64,000 nucleotides of DNA from Halomonas socia. Its GTDB lineage: Bacteria > Pseudomonadota > Gammaproteobacteria > Pseudomonadales > Halomonadaceae. Positions 46,490 through 55,722 of this stretch are shown piece after piece. The position numbers were made by a program, and so were the translations under genes. The stretch is taken from assembly GCF_010977575.1 (NCBI RefSeq), contig NZ_CP048812.1:1984001-2048000 (forward strand), written 5' to 3'. The first letter of the stretch is position 1, and the number at the start of each line of letters is the position of its first letter. The notes beneath the pieces are model-generated. The model ran no database searches. It was given only the letters and a program-made list of their open reading frames with translations, and was not told the origin of the DNA.

Positions 46490-47496
46490 GCGAGCTAATT
46501 CTCTATACCACGGATGATGGCCGAACCCAGCTTCACCTTCGGGTGGAAGCCGATAGCATCTGGCTAAGCCAGTTGGAAATTGCCGAGCTGTTCCAGACCA
46601 CCAAGCAGAATGTCTCCCTGCACGCAAAAAATATATTTGAAGACAATGAGTTGTCCCCGAAAGCAACTGTCAAGGAATCCTTGACAGTTCAGCCCGAGGG
46701 CAAGCGCCAGGTGAAGCGGCGGATCAGTTACTACAACCTGGACCTGATCCTGGCGATCGGTTATCGCGTGCGCTCGCCGCGGGGCGCGCAGTTCCGCCAA
46801 TGGGCGAGTAGCCACCTCAAGGAGTTCTTGCTTAAGGGCTTCGTGATGGATGACGAGCGCCTGAAGAACCCAGGTGGCTGGGACTATTTCGACGAGCTGC
46901 TGGAGCGCATCCGGGATATCCGGGCCTCTGAGAAGCGCTTCTACCAAAAGGTCCGCGATCTGTTTGCTCTCAGCTCCGACTACAAGGCCCGTGAACAGGA
47001 AACCGCGCTGTTCTTTGCCGAGGTGCAGAACAAGCTGCTCTATGCCGCCACCGGCCACACGGCCGCAGAGCTGATCCTGAAACGTTCAGATCCCAGTCAG
47101 CCCAACATGGCCTTGACCAGTTGGAGTGGTTCGCGGGTGCGCAAGCAGGATGTCATCATCGCCAAGAACTACCTGAGTGCCGACGAGATAGACACCCTCA
47201 ACCGCCTGGTGGTGATCTTCCTTGAGCAGGCAGAGCTGCGGGTCAAGCAGCAGAAGGAGCTGACCCTCGACTTCTGGCGTAACAACGTCGGCAAGATGCT
47301 GGCCTTCAATGACCAGCCCATTCTCGAAGGTGCAGGCTCGGTTAGCCGCGAGAACATGGAGAAGATTGCCCGTGAGCGTTATGAGGTTTTCGACCAGCAG
47401 AGGCGTATTGTGGAGGCAAAGGCAGCCGATGCCGCTGACCTGAAGGAAATCGAACAACTGGAACAAGACCTCAAGCACAAGGACAAGAAGCCCTGA
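46486..47496 (+). CDS. RhuM-family protein
   Basis: Matches the RhuM family: the N-terminal DNA-binding-like LSQLEIAELFQTTKQNVSLH, then AKNIFEDNEL, the KRRISYYNLDLILAIGYRVR core and SPRGAQFRQWASSHLKEFLL. The C-terminal half has ETALFFAEVQNKLLYAATGH and a coiled-coil tail. RhuM was named in a Salmonella pathogenicity island, but most homologues sit in mobile and restriction-modification loci. The 4-base overlap with the previous gene places it firmly in this system. Biochemical role unknown. Confidence 0.85.
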   Translation: MSELILYTTDDGRTQLHLRVEADSIWLSQLEIAELFQTTKQNVSLHAKNIFEDNELSPKATVKESLTVQPEGKRQVKRRISYYNLDLILAIGYRVRSPRGAQFRQWASSHLKEFLLKGFVMDDERLKNPGGWDYFDELLERIRDIRASEKRFYQKVRDLFALSSDYKAREQETALFFAEVQNKLLYAATGHTAAELILKRSDPSQPNMALTSWSGSRVRKQDVIIAKNYLSADEIDTLNRLVVIFLEQAELRVKQQKELTLDFWRNNVGKMLAFNDQPILEGAGSVSRENMEKIARERYEVFDQQRRIVEAKAADAADLKEIEQLEQDLKHKDKKP

Positions 47497-47510
47497 CAGG
47501 TATCGCAACT

Positions 47511-49568
47511 ATGACAAAGATCGTACCCTCTGTTTCCGTCTCTTATGCGAGCAATGGCAGCTCCACCAAATCCAATGCCCTGGGCATGCGGCCCATGCAG
47601 GAACGCGCCTACGAGCGGCGGGGCGAGAAATACCTGCTGATCAAGTCCCCGCCGGCCTCTGGCAAAAGCCGGGCCCTCATGTTCATCGCGCTGGACAAGC
47701 TCCACAACCAAGGGCTCAAGCAAGCCATTATCGTGGTGCCGGAAAAGTCTATCGGCTCCAGCTTCAACGACGAGCCATTGAGCGACTACGGCTTCTGGGC
47801 CAACTGGCACGTGGAGCCAAAATGGAACCTGTGCAATGCACCGGGCTCTGACAACGGCGGCAAGGTAAAATCGCTAGGCGCGTTTCTCGCCAGTGACGAC
47901 CAGGTACTGGTGTGCACCCACGCCACTTTCCGTTTTGGCGTCGATCAGTTTGGCGTTGCTGCCTTCGACGACCGACTGATTGCCGTGGATGAGTTCCACC
48001 ACGTCTCGGCCAACCCCGACAACAAGCTCGGTACCCATCTGGGCGAGTTCATCGCCCGCGACAAGGTACATATTGTAGCCATGACGGGCTCCTATTTCCG
48101 GGGTGATGCCGAAGCGGTATTGGCACCCCAGGACGAATCGTGCTTCGATACCGTCACCTACACCTACTATGAGCAACTCAACGGCTACGAGTACTTGAAG
48201 CAGCTCGACATTGGCTATTACTTCTACTCTGGTTCCTACGCCGATGACATCCTCAAGGTGCTCGACCCGGCTGAGAAGACTATCGTCCATATTCCCAACG
48301 TCAATTCCCGTGAAAGCAGCGGGCAGAAGATCAAGGAAGTCGAACACATCTTCGAGGAGCTCGGTGAGTGGCAAGGCTCTGATCCGGTGACGGGTTTCCA
48401 ACTGGTGAAAATGCCTGGGGGAAGAGTTCTGAGGATCGCTGATCTAGTTGATCAAGAACATCAAGGACGGATACAGGAAAGTCTCAGAGCTCCGTCAATG
48501 AAAACAGACCGGGACTACGTTGACATCATTATCGCGCTGGGCATGGCCAAGGAGGGTTTCGACTGGATCTGGTGCGAACATGCGCTGACGGTGGGCTACC
48601 GCTCCAGCCTGACGGAGATTGTACAGATCATCGGCCGCGCTACCCGGGATGCGCCCGGCAAGACACGGGCGCGCTTCACCAACCTGATTGCGGAGCCCGA
48701 CGCCGCCGAGCAGGCCGTGACGGAAGCCGTCAACGACACCCTGAAAGCCATAGCGGCTAGCCTGCTGATGGAGCAGGTGCTGGCACCGCGCTTCGAGTTT
48801 AAGCCCAAAAACCCCACCAGCGGCCCTCAGGAGGGCTTCGACTATGGTGAAGGGGGCTATGACCCAAGCAAATGCAATATCGGCGTCAACGAGGAAACCG
48901 GCAAGTACCAGGTAGAGATCAAGGGTCTGGCAGAACCGAAAAGCGATGAGGCCACCCGTATTTGCCAGGAAGACCTGAACGAGGTGATTGCCAGCTTTGT
49001 GCAAGACAAAAACACTATCGAGCGCGGCCTGTTCGATGAGGAACTGGTGCCTGAAGAACTCACCCAGGTGCGCCTGGGCAAGATCATAAAGGACCGTTAC
49101 CCCAACCTCGACGAGGAAGACCAAGAAGCCGTTCGACAACATGCCATCGCCGCGCTGAACCTCACTCAGCAGGCCAAGCAGCTACTGGTGGGCGGCGAAG
49201 CCATTGACGTGGGTAGCGATGAATCCAAGCCAAACACGGCGCTGATAGCCGGCGTGCGCAAATTTGCCATGGATGTGCGGGAGCTCGATATCGATCTGAT
49301 CGACCGCATCAACCCCTTCAGTGAGGCCTATGCGATCCTAGCCAAAACCATGAGCGAAGACAGCTTGAAGCAGGTGGCGGCGGTCATCTCCGGCAAGCGC
49401 ACCAGTCTGACGCCAGAGGAAGCCAAGGAGCTCGCCATGAGAGCGGTCAAGTTCAAGAAAGAGCGAGGGCGCCTGCCTTCAATCAGCTCGCAGGATGCTT
49501 GGGAACAGCGCATGGCCGAAGGCGCGGCCGCGTTCGTGCGCTACAAAGACGAGGGCCGTTATGACTGA
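47511..49568 (+). CDS. DEAD/DEAH-type helicase of restriction type
   Basis: Superfamily 2 helicase/translocase of 685 residues. Walker A PPASGKS (47-53), DEFH box (160-163), motif III-like MTGSY (191-195) and motif VI QIIGRATR (372-379) are present. The last 250 residues have no recognised domain. Its stop overlaps the GIY-YIG nuclease start by 8 bases, implying tight coupling. In restriction systems such a motor moves along DNA and activates a nuclease, which is its probable job here together with the next gene. Confidence 0.85.
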   Translation: MTKIVPSVSVSYASNGSSTKSNALGMRPMQERAYERRGEKYLLIKSPPASGKSRALMFIALDKLHNQGLKQAIIVVPEKSIGSSFNDEPLSDYGFWANWHVEPKWNLCNAPGSDNGGKVKSLGAFLASDDQVLVCTHATFRFGVDQFGVAAFDDRLIAVDEFHHVSANPDNKLGTHLGEFIARDKVHIVAMTGSYFRGDAEAVLAPQDESCFDTVTYTYYEQLNGYEYLKQLDIGYYFYSGSYADDILKVLDPAEKTIVHIPNVNSRESSGQKIKEVEHIFEELGEWQGSDPVTGFQLVKMPGGRVLRIADLVDQEHQGRIQESLRAPSMKTDRDYVDIIIALGMAKEGFDWIWCEHALTVGYRSSLTEIVQIIGRATRDAPGKTRARFTNLIAEPDAAEQAVTEAVNDTLKAIAASLLMEQVLAPRFEFKPKNPTSGPQEGFDYGEGGYDPSKCNIGVNEETGKYQVEIKGLAEPKSDEATRICQEDLNEVIASFVQDKNTIERGLFDEELVPEELTQVRLGKIIKDRYPNLDEEDQEAVRQHAIAALNLTQQAKQLLVGGEAIDVGSDESKPNTALIAGVRKFAMDVRELDIDLIDRINPFSEAYAILAKTMSEDSLKQVAAVISGKRTSLTPEEAKELAMRAVKFKKERGRLPSISSQDAWEQRMAEGAAAFVRYKDEGRYD

Positions 49569-50745
49569 TCTGGACGAATTGCGCACCGAGCTGGATGAGT
49601 TCGCCCAGCCCGAAAAGAAGAAAGGCTACTCCGCGTCCGCGCGCGAAGAACGCATCATCGCCGGCTTCGAAGAGATCCAGCGCTTTGTCGAGCAGCATGG
49701 ACACGCCCCCCAGCACGACGAAGACAGAGACATCTTTGAACGGCTCTACGCAGTGCGGCTGGACCGTATACGCGCTCTTGAGGAATGCCGAACCCTGCTG
49801 ACACCGCTGGATCATCAAGGGCTGCTTAGTGGCGACTACGCGGCCGAGGCGGAGCCAGTGGAGGCGATGGACGACGACGCATTGCTCGAAGAACTGGCAG
49901 GAGCTGCCGGACCTCCCGAACTCACTGAACTACGCCATGTGAGGTCTAGTGCCGAGAAACGGGTCGCCGAGGAAATCGCCAACAGGGAGAAGAGTGAGGA
50001 CTTTGAAGCCTTCAAACCGCTATTCGAGCAGGTGGAAAATGAGCTGCGGTCCGGCCTGCGCAAGACTCGCCCATTCGGTAAAAATGCCACTATTGAGGTG
50101 AGTCAGTGGTTCATCTTGGACGGACAAACTGCCTATGTGGCTGATGAGGGTGAAGAATTTGATTCGCCCCAAGGCAAAAAGGATGCGCGCTTGCGGGTGA
50201 TTTTTTCCAATGGCACGGAAAGCAACCTGCTGCGCTTGTCGCTAGTACGGGCGTTATACAAGGACGAAGCAAGCCGCCGGATAACTGAACCTGACGCTGG
50301 TCCCCTGTTCAGTGAGACCTGGGAAGACGACGACATAGAGAGCGGAACTATCTATGTGCTGCGCAGCCTCTCTGAGCATCCGTTCGTGGCCGAACACCGG
50401 GAACTGATTCACAAAATCGGCGTCACTGGCGGTAAGGTGGAAGCCCGCATCGCAAACGCCACGCACGATGCCACCTACCTGCTGGCTGATGTCGAAGTAG
50501 TTGCCACCTACAAGCTCGCCGGCATCAACCGCCGCAAGCTGGAAGCTCTCTTCCATCGTGTCTTTGCGCCGGCGCAGCTTGAGCTGACCATTCAGGATCG
50601 CTTTGGGCACCCGGTGAAGCCTAGAGAGTGGTTCCTGGTACCACTATCAGTAATTGACGAGTCTGTTGATCGGATTAAGGATGGATCTATTACTAGAGTG
50701 GTTTATGATCCGGAGAGTGCTCGGCTCTCCAAGCGTCAAGAGTGA
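49561..50745 (+). CDS. GIY-YIG-family nuclease
   Basis: 394 residues. The C-terminal third is a GIY-YIG nuclease of the T5orf172-like kind: TIYVL (263-267) and HKIGVTGG (284-291) make the two signature strands. A conserved R (296), an E in RKLEALFHRVF (328) and the closing PREWFLV complete the site. The first 250 residues are acidic and helical without a recognised fold. The ATG at 49561 overlaps the helicase stop. It is the only obvious nuclease of this five-gene operon. Confidence 0.85.
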   Translation: MTDLDELRTELDEFAQPEKKKGYSASAREERIIAGFEEIQRFVEQHGHAPQHDEDRDIFERLYAVRLDRIRALEECRTLLTPLDHQGLLSGDYAAEAEPVEAMDDDALLEELAGAAGPPELTELRHVRSSAEKRVAEEIANREKSEDFEAFKPLFEQVENELRSGLRKTRPFGKNATIEVSQWFILDGQTAYVADEGEEFDSPQGKKDARLRVIFSNGTESNLLRLSLVRALYKDEASRRITEPDAGPLFSETWEDDDIESGTIYVLRSLSEHPFVAEHRELIHKIGVTGGKVEARIANATHDATYLLADVEVVATYKLAGINRRKLEALFHRVFAPAQLELTIQDRFGHPVKPREWFLVPLSVIDESVDRIKDGSITRVVYDPESARLSKRQE

Positions 50746-50877
50746 TTTTCCGGCTCGTGAATATTTGTTGTATTGTTGGCAGAGTTCTGGTCAATTTCTA
50801 GCATACAGAATAGTTAGAAATCAGGCAGATAAATAATCTATGCAATTGTTTATTTTTAGTTTAAAGAGGCGTTAGCC

Positions 50878-51624
50878 ATGGCGACGAACAGCAAAATTGA
50901 ATGGACTGAGCAGACATGGAACCCCGTCACAGGTTGTACTAAGGTCTCTCCAGGATGCAAACATTGCTATGCGGAAGTTATGGCCAAACGCCTACAAGCT
51001 ATGGGTGTTCCCGGGTATGAACATGGCTTTGCAAAAGTTAGTTTGATGGAAGAGCGACTTAATCAACCGCGTTATCGAAAAAAGCCAACAGTCTTTTTCG
51101 TAAATTCCATGAGCGATTTATTTCACGAAGACGTGCCAGACTCCTTTATTGATCAGGTGCTTAATACCATTGAGGCTTGTCCTCAACATGCCTTTCAAGT
51201 TCTGACAAAGCGGGCTTTGCGCATGAGGCAATATTTTGAGACTCGGACCGTGCCTGATAATGCATGGCTCGGTGTTTCTGTAGAAGATAAAAGTTATGGC
51301 AAGCCTCGTATTGGTGAGCTCCAAAAAATCCATGCCAAGACTCGTTTTTTATCGGTCGAGCCGCTCCTTGAGGATCTTGGTCAACTTCCGCTGATTGGAA
51401 TAGCTTGGGTCATTGTTGGCGGAGAGTCAGGTTCCAAGGCGCGACCCATGAAAGAGTCTTGGGCTGTTAACATAAAGCGCCAGTGCTTGGCAAACGGAGT
51501 GGATTTCTTCTTTAAGCAATGGGGGACATGGGGGCAGGATGGAGTAAAAAGATCCAAAGCTGCCAACGGTCGCACTTTGGCAGGTCAAACTTGGGATATG
51601 ATTCCAGCGATTGTGGTTTGCTAA
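50878..51624 (+). CDS. Phage Gp37/Gp68-family protein (three-Cys motif)
   Basis: 248 residues of the Gp37/Gp68 (DUF5131) family. The cysteine cluster WNPVTGCTKVSPGCKHCYAE (C20, C27, C30; CX6CX2C) is the three-Cys motif thought to bind an iron-sulfur cluster in a radical-SAM-like way. Family segments FVNSMSDLFHEDVPD, FQVLTKRALRM and GESGSKARPM are present. The next gene, 29 bases on, is its usual partner TcmP. Genes of this pair recur in defence islands; function unproven. Confidence 0.87.
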   Translation: MATNSKIEWTEQTWNPVTGCTKVSPGCKHCYAEVMAKRLQAMGVPGYEHGFAKVSLMEERLNQPRYRKKPTVFFVNSMSDLFHEDVPDSFIDQVLNTIEACPQHAFQVLTKRALRMRQYFETRTVPDNAWLGVSVEDKSYGKPRIGELQKIHAKTRFLSVEPLLEDLGQLPLIGIAWVIVGGESGSKARPMKESWAVNIKRQCLANGVDFFFKQWGTWGQDGVKRSKAANGRTLAGQTWDMIPAIVVC

Positions 51625-51653
51625 GAAATATAACAAACGATGAAGGGCATGGC

Positions 51654-52838
51654 ATGGCTATTGTTCCTGTGGAGTATCTAGGTCGAGAGCAGGCCTTCTT
51701 GAAACACACGATTCTGAAGACCTATCTTGAGCGCCTGTTCATGATCATTGGCAGGCGTGAGATCGTCATAAATTACGTTGATTGTTTTGCTGGTCCGTGG
51801 TCAGAAGAATCACCACAGCTGGACGATACATCGATTGGAATTTCCATTAAGATAATGAAGGATGCGGCGCAATCCCTCAGGAAAGTTTTCGGTAGGGAGG
51901 TGCGATTCAGAGCCCTTTACATCGAAAAAGACCCAGCCGCATACAGAAAGTTGGACCAGTTCCTAACTGTCAACAACCATGCTCCCGTAGAAACCTATAG
52001 CATCTACGGCGACTACATGGAGTACACTGATTATATCGCGAAGTGGACGCAAGGGTGCTTTACGTTTTTCTTCGTTGATCCCAAAGGCTGGAAAGAAGTC
52101 ATCAGTGAAGAAACTCTCAGGCCTCTTCTGGAATTGGATAATGTGGAGTTTCTTATCAACTTGATGTACGATTTTGTTAATCGGGCTGTTAACATTGAGA
52201 CGCTTAATGATCAGATTAAGTCACTTCTCGGTCAATCGCCCAGTTTTACAGGATCTGAATCAGCCATGCAACGCCAGCGGTGGGTGTTGACGAAATACAG
52301 AGAATCAGTAAACCGGTCCTATAGTGGCAGAACCGCATTTGTGCCGGTCGAACGACCAGGTAGAGACCGGGTGCTTTATTTCCTGATATATTTAACCCGA
52401 CACCCAGTTGGCATCAGTGTTTTTAAGGAAGTGGCTGAAGACATGAATATGGTTCAGCGGATCACTCAGGCTGAAACAAAGCTACGTAACCAAGTGGAAA
52501 AATCGCCAACGTCCGATCTGTTCGCAGAGGAACCGGGTTCGATGGCACTGGTCGATACCCACGATAATAGGCTATCAGCTAAGTCTTTCTTGGTTAATAA
52601 ACTATCCGAGCGGCCTCTGCTAATCGACAATGAGTGCTGGGCAGGTTTCTTGGAAGAGACAGACTTCTATCCTTCTGACATTCAGATGGCGATGAAAGAA
52701 CTGATACATGATGGTGTTGTTACAGTTATAGGTAAGGATATCAAAAATATTAAAAGGCGTATTAAAAAGCCAATTAAGCCCGATTGGCCAAGAAAGAGTG
52801 AGAAGTGGGTGATAATTGTGCCAGAATCGCAAAAGTGA
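51654..52838 (+). CDS. tcmP: Three-Cys-motif partner protein TcmP
   Basis: 394 residues matching the family found next to Gp37/Gp68 proteins. The N-terminal half looks like a Rossmann-type methyltransferase fold (YVDCFAGPWSEES, FRALYIEKDPAAYRKLDQF, FTFFFVDPKGWKE). The C-terminal half carries winged-helix-like segments. The ATG at 51654 has GAAGGG just upstream; there is no room further 5' because of the previous stop at 51624. AT-rich like its partner. Role unknown. Confidence 0.85.
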   Translation: MAIVPVEYLGREQAFLKHTILKTYLERLFMIIGRREIVINYVDCFAGPWSEESPQLDDTSIGISIKIMKDAAQSLRKVFGREVRFRALYIEKDPAAYRKLDQFLTVNNHAPVETYSIYGDYMEYTDYIAKWTQGCFTFFFVDPKGWKEVISEETLRPLLELDNVEFLINLMYDFVNRAVNIETLNDQIKSLLGQSPSFTGSESAMQRQRWVLTKYRESVNRSYSGRTAFVPVERPGRDRVLYFLIYLTRHPVGISVFKEVAEDMNMVQRITQAETKLRNQVEKSPTSDLFAEEPGSMALVDTHDNRLSAKSFLVNKLSERPLLIDNECWAGFLEETDFYPSDIQMAMKELIHDGVVTVIGKDIKNIKRRIKKPIKPDWPRKSEKWVIIVPESQK

Positions 52839-53362
52839 AAAGCCAGTTTTTGATGCTGTCTGGGTAATCGCTACAGGGTCACCTGCAGGGCCTGCGGTGA
52901 CTGCTGAAGAGCCGGACACGCCAGGGGTGGACCTGATGCGGATGCGCGGGCAGGTGCTTAAGGTGGCCGCGACACTGTCGCTGCACGCCAGGCGCATCAC
53001 CGTGTACCTCGGCGATGCCGCCGACAGATGGTGGTCCACCTTGCTTTGCTGAAGGGGCTGCCTCGACTAACGGCACTGGTCGCTTCTGCGGCGGCACCCA
53101 CGGCATGCCAATGGCTGCCATGGCACTGCTCTGAAGGCTCCTGGAGAGCCAGCTCTGCGAGGAAGGGACCTCCTTTTCACCTACAGTGAGGCACACGCTC
53201 TGATAGAAGCCGCGCCTCGCTTGACGCAGCGACAACGTTGTATTTTAGAAGCGACGGGGTGTCCGCTCCAGTTAGACCAGTTCATCGATTGCTGATGGTA
53301 ACATCAGGTAAATAATGCTTTGGTGTGTAAAACGAGACCGATAACGAGCAAGGGGAAGGCGT
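52839..53362. other. Intergenic region with a possible transposase scrap
   Basis: About 520 bases between TcmP and the TerB gene. On the plus strand near 52940-53045 a short frame reads RMRGQVLKVAATLSLHARRI then TVYLGDAADRWW, reminiscent of the C-terminus of IS1380/IS4-type transposases, but without ends or more similarity. The base composition jumps from AT-rich to GC-rich at about 52870. No gene is called. Confidence 0.35.
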
Positions 53363-55722
53363 GTGGAAGGGATATGGCTCATCATACTCGCCATTGGGGG
53401 GATCTGGTTCTTAAGCCGCTTGCTCGGGGGAGGCGTGATGGGGGTAGCGGGCACCCTGGAACTCGCTCATCTTCCCCGGAGCGCACAGACGCGAAGCCGC
53501 GCTTCACCATCGAGGTACGCTATGACCGACATGACGAGGACGACGATCCTTTGCCGAATGCGAATGTGACCGCGCAAAGCTGCTGGGTGCCAGCCGGCAC
53601 CAGCAAGGCTGTGCGCGGCATTACCATTACGCGTGGTCGCGTCTTTGTGGGTAGCGGGCTTGCCGCGGGTAATGAATATGGCGTCGAGCCCTCCCTGGTG
53701 AACCCTGATCTGACGGTGGACTTTCCTAGCGCCGATCGTCAGGGGCTCGAGCTTGGCTACTGGCCTCAATACCATCGCATCGGCCCCCAGGCACGAGCGG
53801 GCTACCTGCAGTTCCTGGCCAGCGACCGTGACGATCCGCGCGCCCCGATGGGGTTCGTCTTCCTTTATTTCTACGGGATGGAGCGGCGCCTGCTCGTTGA
53901 TGCTCAGTATCCCGGTATCGATGAGGCGGAATACCAGGATCTGGTTGCCGAGATCGAGCGCTTGTTGATCGTCTACGATCACAGCAGCAGCTTCCGGGGC
54001 TATGCGAACGGCCTGCTCGACTACCTTTGGGTCAAGCGAGCCTCACCGGACAAGCCCGGAGCAGCTCCCACGCTTCGTGATAGACGCCACCATTTGCCTG
54101 TCTCCTTGCAGGTTGACCTTGGGATGTTCTCGACCACTCAGCGCCCCATCCCTGCGGAGTGGGCCTATGCTTGGATTATGCAAGATCCACAGTTTCAATT
54201 CCGGCAGCGCAAGGCCAGCGAGCGCTGTATCGAGGAGTTCCGGGAACTGTTCAAGGCCCTCTATCTGCAGCGCCATGGCGAAGGGCTCGTCGTGAAACCG
54301 AACAAGACAATGATCAAGGCGGAATACAAGCCTGCCAGCCCCGGGCTGCCGTATTTTTCCGAGCCCTTGGATCTGCCGAACATCACCATCCTCAAGGGTC
54401 CCACCGACAAGCTGGCCGCATTGGTCGACTCCTGCTGTGAGCAGCTCGCCGCATACAGCCGCTTCATTGGCCGCCACCCCGATCGCAAGGACAGTCTCGA
54501 AGCGCTCTCGCTGCTGCCGGCAGCGCTTGCCGCCGAGACAAAATCCGCTGACGTTGCAACCTTGGAGGACGCGTTGAGACAGCGTCTGGATAGTCACGCT
54601 TTCTTTAGAGTGCCCTTCTCTGAGTTGGTGTTAGGCGAAGCTGCTGCCAGCGCCAGCAAGCCGAGCGCGAAAAGCATGCGGGGACTGGCCGGGTTATTGG
54701 AACATTCCGGCATTGGCATAGAGCCGGATGCACGCTATACCGCTGCAGTGCCCGACCTAGAAGGCGACTGCATCCTCTTTGCGGTTCAGGGAGAGAGCGA
54801 GCTTCCCCCGAGTGACGATTTCGAGCACGCTGCCGTGGTCATGCGGCTTGCGGGTTTTGTGCTGTACGGGCAGGTCGACAGCCTGACTGATCGACATACC
54901 GCCGTCATCGACGACTTCCTGGGTGGCTTCAGTTCGCTCACGTCCTTGGAGACCCAGCATCTCAAGGCTTATTTCTACTGGGAGATGGGAAGGAAGTCGA
55001 CCCTCGCCGGCATGCGTAAACGCGTGGATGGCATGAGCCATAAGGATCGGGCCGAGCTCGAGCAGGTGCTTGTGAAGTTGGCTAGTGCAGATGGTGTCGT
55101 CGATACCCATGAGCTCAAGAAGCTCAGGCGCACTGCGAGCCTACTGGGCCGGGATCCGGAGGCCTTGTACTCGCAAATCCACTCGGTGATGGCGGAACCT
55201 ACCTTGGTTCGGCCAGCCAGCGCCAACGCCACGGGGTTCCGTATTCCTGATCCTGCGGTTGAGCCGGCCCCGGCGTCATCGAAGCGAAAGCCCCTGGATG
55301 CGGCGGCCATCCAGCACAAACGCCAGGAAACTGAGCACATATCCGACGTACTACATGGGATATTCGGTGAACAAGCTTCGCCAGGTGAAGCTGACAGACC
55401 CGCTGCACCGCATGGGGAGGAGCTCCAGGAAATGCTGGACGGAGCGTCCGGGGCACCGGCCGAGGATGACAGCGCGACTGCCGGGCGCCTGGGCGGGCTC
55501 GACGCAGCGCATCTTTCCCTCTTGGCCGCGATTGCCCAACAAGCGGACGGGCTACCTCGAGGAGAGGCCGAAGCCATGGCTGTTGAGCTGAAGTTGATGC
55601 TGGCAGGTGCCCTGGACCGCATTAACGAGGCCGCTTTCGAGATGACCGATGCCCCTGTTATCGAAGAGGCCGGTGGGGCACTGGTGGTAGACAACGAGAT
55701 TCTGGAGGAGATGAGAGGGTGA
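53363..55722 (+). CDS. TerB-N/TerB-domain protein with N-terminal membrane anchor (frame break)
   Basis: The GTG at 53363, after AGGGGAAGG, starts a membrane helix (EGIWLIILAIGGIWFLSRLL). After about 25 codons the frame breaks in G-rich sequence near 53425-53445. The main protein continues in another frame to 55722 from about GTRSSSPERTDAKPRFTIEV. It contains the TerB-N domain (FVGSGLAAGNEYGVEPSLVN, LEYLWVKR-like NGLLDYLWVKRA), a central helical region, a TerB-like calcium-binding-type domain (about LVKLASADGVVDTHELKKLR) and a TerB-C-like tail. One added base restores an anchored protein of about 785 residues. Its stop overlaps the ATPase start, so the trio is an operon. Confidence 0.75.

Noticed and set aside
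52879-53235. Minus-strand frame of 118 codons in the gap before the TerB gene
   Set aside because: No family resemblance or ribosome site; the composition is that of random GC-rich sequence, and the opposite strand shows a weak transposase scrap instead.
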